A stretch of 7,528 bases of DNA from Flemingiibacterium sp964603455 (lineage in GTDB: Bacteria; Bacillota; Clostridia; Oscillospirales; CAG-272), in contig CAZRVL010000093.1 of NCBI GenBank assembly GCA_964603455.1, positions 1 to 7,528 of the forward strand, written 5' to 3'. Each line of letters opens with the position of its first letter. Position 1 is the first letter of the stretch. Shown here in pieces: positions 1 through 5,833 of the stretch. Both the position numbers and the translations under genes were made by a program. The notes under the pieces are model-generated. The model had not been told where the DNA came from. It ran no database searches and was given only the letters and a program-made list of their open reading frames with translations.

Positions 1-223
1 TGATTGGCTAGACGCGAACCGCTTGCTTCTTTCTTGAGCGGTGCAAGAAAGAAGGGCAGGGAGGAGCAAGCTAATGCGAATCAGATGTTCTTCGCCCCTG
101 CGTCGCTGGGCAGTGACATTCGTAAGAAGGCAGTCTATTGGCTAAGAGGTTCTTCGCGTTAGCGTGATAAGTTAGATAGTGCGTGACAAGAAGGGTAGTG
201 AGACAGAAGGTCATCTCCTATCG
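1..223. repeat. Non-coding spacer downstream of portal, with palindrome and inward-facing arm
   Basis: No gene was found. Positions 26-54 form a perfect 11-base-pair hairpin (CTTCTTTCTTG and CAAGAAAGAAG around a 7-base loop). The text before it, GATTGGCTAGAC.CGAACC at 2-20, recurs at 5233-5251, where it precedes a different palindrome. A weak arm-like stretch lies at about 86-118. A full arm lies at 143-182 and points toward the portal gene. No T-tract follows the hairpin, so it is not a standard intrinsic terminator. Confidence 0.7.
143..182 (+). repeat. Cassette 1 arm, left copy (perfect 40-base inverted repeat)
   Basis: Begins TAAGAGGTTCTTCGCGTTAG and ends TTAGATAGTGC. Its reverse complement is found without a mismatch at 2692-2731, on the other side of the portal and 109-residue genes. 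The pair therefore brackets cassette 1 (about 2.5 kb). Confidence 0.95.
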
Positions 224-2197
224 TCAGGGTTGCTCCTGCATCGCTATCTCCTGCGTAGGCATACCCTGCATGGCTTGTGCCTGCATGGCTTGTCCTTGCA
301 CTGCCTGTGTCTGCGTAGCTTGTGCTTGGGCGTTAGCTTGTGCTTGGATGGCTTGGGTGAGGGCGGTTTGTGCTTGGAGGGTTTGGAGGGTGGCTGCGGC
401 TTGGAGCTGGGTGTGTTCGGCTTGGCGTTGGGCGGGGTCGGGTTCGGTGAGGAAGCGGCCGGTGTTGCGGATGCCGAGCTTTTCGAGGAGTTCTTTGGCG
501 GTTTGGTACCAGTTGTCGCGGCGGATGATGCCTTCGCGGGCGAGGATGGGGTAGAGCTTTTCGAGGAGGATGGTGAGGTATTGGGCTTCGGCTTCTTTGG
601 TGCCGAGTCCTTGTCCGACGCTGACGATGAGGTCGTAGTCGGGGTCGAGGTCGGTGCGGTTGATGGTGATGGTGGTGTCGAGTAGGCGGCAGAGGGTGTT
701 GTCGGGGAGGAATTTTTGGTTGAGGCGGATGAGGTAGCGGATGAGGGGGATGAGGAAGGATTCGGCGATGGAGCGGGCAAGGTGGCGGATGCGTTTGTCG
801 GCGGCTCCCATGATGGTGGTGATGCCGGTGGCGGTGTGGTTGAGGCTGGCTGCGTCGAGTCCTTGGTTGTAGCGGGTGGAGCCTGATTGGGATTCGAGTT
901 CGGTCTGGGCGTATTGGATGAGTTCGGTGGTGGCGGCGGATAGTGGTAGGGGTGGTGGGCTGTAGATGCTGCTGGCGAGTTCTCCGCTGACGGGGATGTA
1001 TTCGTCTCCGGCGAGGAGTGCGTCCATGTCGACGGTGCGTTCGTCGATGAATTGGCGGGGGGCGTTGTTTTTGGCGATGTTGATGATGATTTGGCGGACG
1101 AGGGCTGTTTTGAGGTCTTGGAGCTGTTCGAGGTTGTCGGCAAGTCCGTTTTCGCTGAAGGAGGCGTTGGGGTCGGGTTCGGCGATGCAGGTGAAGAAGG
1201 GGGCTTGTCCGAGGTCGTTGGGGGCGATGCGTAGTGGGGTGTCGCCGATGGCGTGGATGATGAGGTGTTCGGCGATGCCGTCTCCGTTGTAGTCAACGGC
1301 AAGGTAGCCTTCGTATAGCTCAAGTCGGCGGTTGGCTCCGTGGGTGTCGGTGAGGCTGTCGGCTCGGGCGGGGTCTGCGATGTGGTCGAAGGCGGTGGCA
1401 AGTGGGGCGGAGGCGTGGGCGATGGCTTGGGTGACGTTTTGGTAGATGCCTTGTTTTTCTTGGCGGCGGAGGTAGTCTACGGTGACGATTTTGCGGTGTG
1501 CCTGGAATTGTGCGTCGCCGATGGTGAGTCCGTCGGGTGTGTAGCGGAATTCGCTCGGGGGGAGGTATTCGAGGATGGGGTGGTTGGCTCGGGTGGTGAT
1601 GTGGTCGTAGTGGATGAGGTGTTCGCCACTGGATAGCTCTTGGATGCGTCGGATGCGACAGGTGCCTTGGCGGATGGCTTGGCGGAGTGCTTGTTGGTCG
1701 GCGGTGTTGTGGGGTGTGAGGATGAGCTGGTGGGGTGTGGTGACCTCGTCGCGGTGCCAGTAGACCTTGCCGATGCCGAGGTTGACCTCGAGTGCGGAGC
1801 GGAGGACGTTGCTGAGGAAGGTGAAGTAGTGGTTTTTGCGTTCGAGCTGGTATTGGAGGAGGGCTTGGACGCGGCGGGCGGATTCGTCGTCTTCGGGTCC
1901 TACGCCTTGGATGGTGACGGCGTCTTCGGAGGAGCAGAAGGCTTCGAGGAGGAGGGGGAGGATCCAGTCGATGGTGGTTTTGACGTCGCGGCTGGTCCAG
2001 TCGGAGTATTCGGCGAGACGGGGGAATTTGGTGCGGTAGTGGTCGCGGTCTGCTAGGCAGATGTTGCGGCGGTGTTTGAGGTGGGGTTCGATGCGGCTGG
2101 TGTAGTGGTCTTCGGCACGGTTTTTTTGGCGGCGAAATTCTTTCATGATGCGGTTGATTTCGCGGGGGGTGAGGGTGGATAGGCTGATTGCTGTCAT
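224..2197 (-). CDS. Portal protein (podovirus/P22-like head-to-tail connector), 657 aa
   Basis: Portal proteins form the dodecameric ring at one capsid vertex through which the terminase pumps DNA and to which the tail attaches. The N-terminal part (about residues 15-150) has the DWTSRDVKTTIDWILP and ALLQYQLERKN stretches usual in podovirus-type portals. A DYNGDGIAE segment (residues 302-310) recalls the DGDGxxE element of this family. Residues 350-381 and 440-490 carry the conserved helical core, including GLDAASLNHTATGI (446-459) followed by a helix leading to RLNQKF. The C-terminus from about residue 595 is Q/A-rich low complexity. The length is within the family's normal range. The ATG at 2195-2197 has GAGGTGA four bases upstream, and this site overlaps the TGA of the preceding gene, so translation is probably coupled. 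Codons end almost only in C or A. Family assignment is by remembered motifs and no search was run. Confidence 0.9.
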   Translation of the reverse strand: MTAISLSTLTPREINRIMKEFRRQKNRAEDHYTSRIEPHLKHRRNICLADRDHYRTKFPRLAEYSDWTSRDVKTTIDWILPLLLEAFCSSEDAVTIQGVGPEDDESARRVQALLQYQLERKNHYFTFLSNVLRSALEVNLGIGKVYWHRDEVTTPHQLILTPHNTADQQALRQAIRQGTCRIRRIQELSSGEHLIHYDHITTRANHPILEYLPPSEFRYTPDGLTIGDAQFQAHRKIVTVDYLRRQEKQGIYQNVTQAIAHASAPLATAFDHIADPARADSLTDTHGANRRLELYEGYLAVDYNGDGIAEHLIIHAIGDTPLRIAPNDLGQAPFFTCIAEPDPNASFSENGLADNLEQLQDLKTALVRQIIINIAKNNAPRQFIDERTVDMDALLAGDEYIPVSGELASSIYSPPPLPLSAATTELIQYAQTELESQSGSTRYNQGLDAASLNHTATGITTIMGAADKRIRHLARSIAESFLIPLIRYLIRLNQKFLPDNTLCRLLDTTITINRTDLDPDYDLIVSVGQGLGTKEAEAQYLTILLEKLYPILAREGIIRRDNWYQTAKELLEKLGIRNTGRFLTEPDPAQRQAEHTQLQAAATLQTLQAQTALTQAIQAQANAQAQATQTQAVQGQAMQAQAMQGMPTQEIAMQEQP

Positions 2198-2206
2198 GGT
2201 GTCACC

Positions 2207-2536
2207 TCAGGCGAAGTATTCGACGAGTGTGATGGTGTTGGTGGTGTCGCTCGTGATGTATAGGTGGTTTTGGGCGGTGCGTGTGATGGGGAGGTAGCGG
2301 GAGGTGCCGGCGGGGATGATGAGTCCGTGGGTGGCATCGACGGTGCTGTCTCCGATGTAGATGGAGTCGGCGGTGGTGTTGATGATTTCTATGCCGCAGC
2401 GTCCGCGGGCTTGTCCGTCGAGGACGGCTCGGGAGGCAAGCAGTGTCGGGCTGGAGGAGATGGCAAGCGGGCTTGCGATGAGACGCGTGAAAGGGATGTG
2501 CGGGGTCAGGGCGGTTGTGGTCATGGTCGTGGACAT
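2207..2536 (-). CDS. Small beta-rich phage structural protein (head fibre/decoration type), 109 aa
   Basis: The last 65 residues, from IEIINTTADSIYIGD through IIPAGTSRYLPI to LVEYFA, follow a pattern common in small phage virion proteins: a strand ending in V/I-N-T/N, then xxYIG, a G-x-x-I-x-AG turn, and a hydrophobic end strand. Such proteins are often encoded beside portal or capsid genes and annotated as head fibre, decoration or minor capsid proteins. The first 45 residues are T/S/A-rich without clear features, and no signal peptide or membrane segment is seen. The ATG at 2534-2536 has AAGGAG eight bases upstream (2545-2550). The next gene, portal, begins 9 bases after the stop, and its ribosome binding site overlaps this stop codon. 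Codon choice matches portal. The virion role is inferred from fold pattern and location; the exact function is unknown. Confidence 0.75.
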   Translation of the reverse strand: MSTTMTTTALTPHIPFTRLIASPLAISSSPTLLASRAVLDGQARGRCGIEIINTTADSIYIGDSTVDATHGLIIPAGTSRYLPITRTAQNHLYITSDTTNTITLVEYFA

Positions 2537-2570
2537 GGTATCAGCTCCTTAATGAAGTGTGGGGGACAAG

Positions 2571-2602
2571 GGGGAGTGTAAGAGAGGACTCGGGGAAGCT
2601 CC
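2571..2602 (-). promoter_or_regulatory. Conserved leader element upstream of cassette 1
   Basis: These 32 bases match 4991-5022 at 31 of 32 positions, in the same orientation, ending 34 bases before the 109-residue gene's start. The transcribed strand reads GGAGCTTCCCCGAG then TCCTCTCTTACACTCCCC. GGAG and CCCC can pair in a small hairpin. No convincing -35/-10 promoter was found nearby; TATCA lies just upstream in both copies. Confidence 0.6.
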
Positions 2603-2691
2603 TGTGATACGGCGTGCTTTTATTCGGTGGGGCATTACCGGGGAATGCGATTTGCGGAGGGGGAATGAGGGCAAAAGTCACTTCTCCTCAT

Positions 2692-2731
2692 GCACTATCT
2701 AACTTATCACGCTAACGCGAAGAACCTCTTA
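2692..2731 (-). repeat. Cassette 1 arm, right copy (perfect 40-base inverted repeat)
   Basis: This is the exact reverse complement of 143-182. It lies about 155 bases upstream of the 109-residue gene and points into cassette 1. Similarity to the arm at 3361-3400 on the other side of the same spacer is much lower, about 70 percent by eye. Confidence 0.95.
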
Positions 2732-2760
2732 TCCTATGTCATTTCTCTTCCTATTCTTAT

Positions 2761-2782
2761 CTACTTTTGTAAGCAAAAGTAG
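2761..2782. repeat. Palindrome at the left end of spacer element A
   Basis: CTACTTTTG and CAAAAGTAG flank the loop TAAG, giving a perfect 9-base-pair stem. The same 22 bases occur at 7073-7094. With the following GCAAAA it is an imperfect inverted repeat of the palindrome ending at 3330, so the two look like the termini of one element of about 570 bases. Confidence 0.85.
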
Positions 2783-3141
2783 CAAAAACTCTCGGGTTCT
2801 CCGTACGTCTCCGGAGTACTTGCTCGCTCCTACGCTACGTGTGGCTGCGAAACTCGCCTCTACGAGGCTCAAACATTCTCGCCAAAGCCACTTCGCTCTG
2901 TCGCATCGCGTACTGTACCTCCGACTCCCCTAAGGAACCCGAACCTGTTGAGGGAACGGGATATAAAATAAGGGGAATGTCGGCTAATGTCAGCTTTGTA
3001 AGCATAAATTAGACTGTCTATGCATGACTGCACAGCTATCAATTGGAGCGAATCTCTTTTTTCACCCTTATTCGTCCTCTATGGGTTCGGGCGTTTTCAA
3101 GCGGTATGCGTTAAGAATATACCGAACTGCAGCACGGAGCG

Positions 3142-3182
3142 GTTGTGTCAACATGTTTGAGCGTAGCGAGTTTTGACACAAC
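3142..3182. other. Hairpin with compensatory change between copies (copy A)
   Basis: GTTGTGTCAA at 3142-3151 pairs with TTGACACAAC at 3173-3182 around a loop containing TTTGAGCGTAGCGAG. In copy B the same loop is closed by GCGTCAA at 7454-7460 and TTGACGC at 7482-7488. Within the shared stem, T to C on one side is matched by A to G on the other, keeping the pair. Confidence 0.75.
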
Positions 3183-3306
3183 GATGCTTAGTAGTAGGAG
3201 CAGAGCTATCTGTATAGGAAATTGGTTATCTCTCTTTGCTAAGCTGAGCGTAGTGCAAGGGAGGATATATTCTCGCATACCCTTGAGTCACGCCCGAGAC
3301 TTTTTG

Positions 3307-3330
3307 CTACTTTTTGGTCACAAAAAGTAG
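3307..3330. repeat. Palindrome at the right end of spacer element A
   Basis: CTACTTTTTG and CAAAAAGTAG flank the loop GTCA, giving a perfect 10-base-pair stem. A related copy with a 7-base-pair core lies at 5258-5275. There is no T-tract in either direction, so a terminator role is not supported. Confidence 0.85.
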
Positions 3331-3395
3331 GTAAGGACTAGGAGGAGAAGTGACACAGCATAAGAGGTTCCCCGCGGTAGCGTTACCAAGACGAG
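3312..3395 (+). repeat. Right-end block, copy 1 (direct repeat with 5259-5341)
   Basis: About 80 bases running from TTTTTGGTCACAAAAAGTAG through GTAAGGACTAGGAGGAGAA to the arm. The block at 5259-5341 matches with only a handful of differences. It joins palindrome and arm into one unit just downstream of a cassette in both places. Confidence 0.85.
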
Positions 3396-3400
3396 TAGTG
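3361..3400 (+). repeat. Cassette 2 outer arm, downstream side of terL
   Basis: Begins TAAGAGGTTCCCCGCGGTAG and ends GAGTAGTGC. It points toward terL. A more diverged arm follows at 3427-3453 (core TTCTTCGTTGGTAACGTGAC), again a tandem pair. Confidence 0.8.
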
Positions 3401-3500
3401 CATGAGAGGAAAGTGACCTTTGCTCGGGTGTTCTTCGTTGGTAACGTGACAAGCTAGCGGCAGCAACAACGACAAGAGGCGAGCATCCTCCCATTGCCCC

Positions 3501-4943
3501 CTACATCATCCCGTAGCGGGTGGTGGGGCGTAGGCGGGATGTTGTTTTGGGACGGATGGGGTAGGCGAAGGTGAGGGCGAGGGCATCGGCGAGGTTCGGG
3601 GAGGGAAGCCCTCTTTTTTTCATCGCGTCTTTGCTCTCGAGCTGGAGAAGCCCTTTGTGATTGATGAAGGCTTCCGGTGCGGTAAGGTCGGCTACGAGGT
3701 CGCGGTTGTTGTCGATTGATGCACCCTCTTGCAGCCAGTCCTTGACATCGCTCCACATCTCGGCACGTTTGTTCGCAAAACCGGTGCGGGTAGGCTTAGC
3801 GGCGAACGAGACCAGTCGCCAGCCGTCACGACCGAGCGACTTGCCGGCGGAATAGATGCCGGTGCCATAGCCAAGGTCGATGAAGACCGCTTGGGCGTGA
3901 TGCTCATCCTGCAAGCGGGCAATCAGTCCCGCCGTCTCGATGTCATCCGTCTGCGACGGGAGCGTAGCAAGCACCTTGGCATACAGCCCTTGACGTAGGA
4001 CAATCGCCATCGCATCCGTACCGCTCCAGGCAGGGTCAACGCCGATAATCGCAGGGGCAAAATCATAAGCAGACGTAGCCAGTGTGCGAGTCGCGGCAGC
4101 CTCTGCCAGCTCACTGCTAATCAGCTGACGGTCAGACGCTCGCGGGAACAGACCCCGTACACGCACGCGGACAAAATCGCTATCCTCGCCGTAGTCAGCC
4201 ACCCATTCGGCAAGGCGACGACGGTCGGCAAGACGCACCGTGCGACTGTCGATTTGGCGGTGGTGCCAGCGGTCGCGGAATCGGTGAAAGCAGTCATAAA
4301 AGCGTCCGCTGCTGCGAGTCGGATTGCCGAACACGCACCATATCAGCTCGGTATCGGTATCTGTCATCGCCCCTTCGGTCACTTCCCAGATAGCATCAGA
4401 GATGGCACTTGCCTCGTCAAAAATAACGAGGATGCGACCGCCCTGGTTGTGAAGCCCGGCGAATGATTCGGGACTGGTCTCTGACCAGGGAACGGCATCG
4501 ATACGCCAAGACCGCTCATGGCCTGCACTACGCGAAAAAATCGCATTGGCAGAGAGGGTGAACAGGTGGCGGGCGATGAACAGGCGGTACCATTTCGTCA
4601 GCTCAGCCCACGTCTTGGTGCGGAGCTGAACCTCCGTATTGGCGGTGATGATACCTCGCGTATCCTCGTGCGTCGCAATCGCCCAGAGAATCAGCCAGCT
4701 GACGAGGGCACTTTTGCCTACGCCATGCCCGCTGGCGATTGCCTCGCGAACCGATGCCCCCTCCTGCAGACGCTTGCCAATCGTGCGGAGCGTGTCGGCT
4801 TGCCACTTCTCCGGGGCGGACTTGCCACGTAGCTCACCCTCACCCCAAGGAAAAGCCGCATAGACGAACCCTAGCGGATCATGTGTATAGGAGGCAAGCA
4901 TCTCAGCTAACGCTCGCTCATCGGCAGAACTAAGTGCAGTCAT
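3501..4943 (-). CDS. terL: Terminase large subunit (packaging ATPase/nuclease), 480 aa
   Basis: This is the motor that cuts concatemeric phage DNA and pumps it through the portal. The N-terminal ATPase domain shows a Walker A at residues 71-79 (SGHGVGKSA) and a hydrophobic strand with Walker B acidic pair at 171-177 (ILVIFDE). A coupling-type segment, FGNPTRSSGRF, lies near residue 205. The C-terminal RNase H-like nuclease domain has three well placed aspartates: D303 (GVDPAW), D356 (FIDLGYG) and D453 (NLADAL). All key residues are present and the length is normal, so it looks intact. The ATG at 4941-4943 has AAAGGAG seven bases upstream. It stands alone between two non-coding spacers rather than beside the portal. 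Its codon choice is mixed, with many G- and T-ending codons, unlike all other genes here, except for the last 30 or so codons, which become C-rich at third positions. Confidence 0.95.
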   Translation of the reverse strand: MTALSSADERALAEMLASYTHDPLGFVYAAFPWGEGELRGKSAPEKWQADTLRTIGKRLQEGASVREAIASGHGVGKSALVSWLILWAIATHEDTRGIITANTEVQLRTKTWAELTKWYRLFIARHLFTLSANAIFSRSAGHERSWRIDAVPWSETSPESFAGLHNQGGRILVIFDEASAISDAIWEVTEGAMTDTDTELIWCVFGNPTRSSGRFYDCFHRFRDRWHHRQIDSRTVRLADRRRLAEWVADYGEDSDFVRVRVRGLFPRASDRQLISSELAEAAATRTLATSAYDFAPAIIGVDPAWSGTDAMAIVLRQGLYAKVLATLPSQTDDIETAGLIARLQDEHHAQAVFIDLGYGTGIYSAGKSLGRDGWRLVSFAAKPTRTGFANKRAEMWSDVKDWLQEGASIDNNRDLVADLTAPEAFINHKGLLQLESKDAMKKRGLPSPNLADALALTFAYPIRPKTTSRLRPTTRYGMM

Positions 4944-4970
4944 GAATAGACTCCTTTCATAGAGGGAATA

Positions 4971-4997
4971 GAGGGGAGAGAGGGGAGAGAGGGGAGT
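4971..4997. repeat. 9-base tandem repeat in the terL leader
   Basis: GAGGGGAGA is repeated three times, the last copy with T at the end. It makes the terL leader a run of CCCCTCTCT units on the transcribed strand, directly between the conserved leader element and the ribosome binding site. Confidence 0.9.
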
Positions 4998-5022
4998 GTA
5001 AGAGAGGACTCGGAGAAGCTCC
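4991..5022 (-). promoter_or_regulatory. Conserved leader element upstream of terL
   Basis: Second copy of the element at 2571-2602. Here the hairpin is perfect (CGGAG and CTCCG around AAG on the plus strand). Its position just before the terL ribosome binding site suggests an operator, late promoter part or RNA control site. Confidence 0.6.
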
Positions 5023-5060
5023 GTAGTTGATAAGTGTTGGGGAGGGATTAGGTAGGATTC

Positions 5061-5090
5061 CTTATCATGCTAACGCGTAAGAACGCTTGC
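5061..5090 (-). repeat. Cassette 2 arm, upstream side of terL
   Basis: On the minus strand it reads AAGCGTTCTTACGCGTTAGC followed by ATGATAAG. It points toward terL. The match to the downstream arms of cassette 2 is weaker than in the other two cassettes. Confidence 0.7.
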
Positions 5091-5258
5091 TCCCTAAACT
5101 AAGTCTTTTTCTATTCTCTCAAGCCTCTTCTTCATGTGGGCATATCCAAGAATCCAGTCCGCAAGGACGCAGATGATTGGCTAATATGACCCATGTGATA
5201 GTGTCCCAAGAGGTACGCCGCTAGGTAGTACCGATTGGCTAGACACGAACCACTCTGC

Positions 5259-5341
5259 TTTTTGGTCACAAAAAGTAGGTAAGGACTAGGAGGAGAAATG
5301 ACATAGGATAGGAGGTTCCCCGCGTTAGCGTCACCAAGATA
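5259..5341 (+). repeat. Right-end block, copy 2
   Basis: Near copy of 3312-3395. It lies downstream of cassette 3, as the other lies downstream of cassette 2, and it ends in the cassette 3 arm. Confidence 0.85.
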
Positions 5342-5366
5342 GCGGGTAATAGGAATGAAGAAGGAA
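5307..5366 (+). repeat. Cassette 3 arm, left copy
   Basis: Begins GATAGGAGGTTCCCCGCG, continues with TAGCGTCACCAAGATAG, and ends near GAATGAAGAAG. It is an imperfect inverted repeat of 6989-7045, with small indels. The CCCCGCG and CACCAAGATAG variants are shared by this pair and differ from the cassette 1 pair. Confidence 0.85.
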
Positions 5367-5368
5367 TA

Positions 5369-5833
5369 TTAGTCCTCTTGACTTGTTCCTTTTTTCGCTC
5401 GCTGGCGGGCGTTGCGGATGATGCTGGCGATGTCGGTGGTATGGGTGGCTGGGGTTTGTTCGGCGAGCATGGTGAGGGCGGCGAGGGCTCCTTTGATGTC
5501 GGGCTTGTCGGCGGTTAAGGCTCGTTCGATGATGGTGTGGAGTGTGTCGGTCAGCCAGGTGGTGCGTGCAGTAGGTTCGTCTTGCGTGGCGGTAGCTTCT
5601 GCGTTGTATGCGGTAGGCTCGTCCTGCGTGGAGGTAGGCTGTGCATTGTGTGCGGTAGGCTTGCCTTGCGTAGGGGTAGGCTGTGCATTATGTGCGGTAG
5701 GCTTGTCCTGTGTGGAGGTGGGCTGTGAGGTGCGTGCGGTAGGCTTGTCCTGCGTGGATACAGGCTGTGCGTATGCGGTATGTATGGTTGTCGGTGAGGC
5801 TGTCGTGGTGGGGTGGGATCTCATGGCAGTCAC
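5369..5833 (-). CDS. Repeat-bearing protein, candidate terminase small subunit, 154 aa
   Basis: Not firmly recognised. Residues 27-90 hold five copies of a 14-residue repeat (TQDKPTAHNAQPTS-like, beginning at 27, 41, 55, 69 and 83). Residues 92-148 form a compact region predicted to be helical, with IIERALTADKPDIKGALAAL and a basic end, ARQRAKK. That region loosely resembles the oligomerisation helices of some small terminase subunits, and the gene lies directly upstream of the large terminase after a regulator, which is where a small terminase is expected. The role is inferred mainly from position. The start is uncertain: a GTG at 5831-5833 overlaps the TGA of the preceding gene by GTGA, while an ATG at 5822-5824 has a weak GGTGA five bases upstream and would give 151 residues. 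Either way translation is likely coupled. A linker or scaffold-like protein is an alternative. Confidence 0.75.
   Translation of the reverse strand: MTAMRSHPTTTASPTTIHTAYAQPVSTQDKPTARTSQPTSTQDKPTAHNAQPTPTQGKPTAHNAQPTSTQDEPTAYNAEATATQDEPTARTTWLTDTLHTIIERALTADKPDIKGALAALTMLAEQTPATHTTDIASIIRNARQRAKKGTSQED
5564..5755 (-). repeat. 42-base in-frame tandem repeats in the 154-residue gene
   Basis: Five diverged copies of a 42-base unit encode the 14-residue repeat starting TQDKPTA. The period is a multiple of three, so frame is kept. Confidence 0.9.

Larger units (their letters stand above)
2751..3190 (+). repeat. Spacer element, copy A
   Basis: Direct repeat of the element starting at 7063. Positions 2751-2942 match 7063-7252 with about four substitutions and two one-base indels. 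The remainder, to about 3190, matches at roughly three quarters identity, with conserved islands such as GACTGCACAGCTATCAATT and GGGTTCGGGCGTTTT. The indels rule out a conserved reading frame. Several self-complementary stretches (2858-2870, GCCTC/GAGGC; 3142-3182) suggest a folded RNA or a DNA-structured mobile element. No transposase is present. Confidence 0.85.
2537..3500. repeat. Large non-coding spacer between terL and the portal cassette
   Basis: A 964-base stretch with no supported gene inside what is normally a tight late gene cluster. From 2537 it holds the cassette 1 leader (to about 2620), an arm (2692-2731), a palindrome (2761-2782), a highly conserved block (2751-2942), a less conserved structured block (to about 3190), a second palindrome (3307-3330), an arm (3361-3400) and a degenerate arm (3427-3453). 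The outer parts, about 2669-2790 and 3300-3415, are imperfect inverted repeats of each other. The short open frames at 2736-2933 and 3145-3330 look spurious. Confidence 0.85.
4944..5368. repeat. Non-coding spacer between terL and cassette 3
   Basis: A 425-base stretch with no supported gene. It holds the terL leader (4944-5022), an arm (5061-5090), a unique middle section, and the right-end block plus arm (5231-5366). The middle section has an imperfect stem, TGGGCATAT (5137-5145) with ATATGACCCA (5184-5193), enclosing GTCC-GCAA-GGAC (5157-5168). The long element found in the other two spacers is missing here. Confidence 0.8.

Noticed and set aside
244..1401. Long open frame on the minus strand, and several plus-strand frames, within the portal gene
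   Set aside because: They are low-complexity shadows caused by the strong C/A third-position bias of the portal gene, which has clear family motifs.
2736..2933. Open frame of 65 residues in spacer element A
   Set aside because: The second copy has one-base indels inside the same stretch that shift the frame, so conservation is at the nucleic acid level.
2751..3190. Direct assignment of the spacer element to the ROOL or GOLLD RNA classes
   Set aside because: Size and phage setting fit loosely, but no class-specific motif could be recognised without a model search.
3145..3330. Plus-strand open frame of 61 residues ending in the palindrome
   Set aside because: It is composed of the hairpin and terminal repeat sequence, and no ribosome binding site is seen.
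3307..3330. Intrinsic terminator for terL
   Set aside because: The stem is perfect, but no T-tract follows on the minus strand and it lies 170 bases past the stop.
4260..4830. Plus-strand open frames opposite terL
   Set aside because: They overlap the ATPase domain of an intact terminase gene and show no domain or start signal of their own.
5137..5193. tRNA or small RNA in the middle of the terL upstream spacer
   Set aside because: There is one imperfect stem with an inner GNRA-type hairpin only; no cloverleaf arms, T-loop or acceptor stem could be found.
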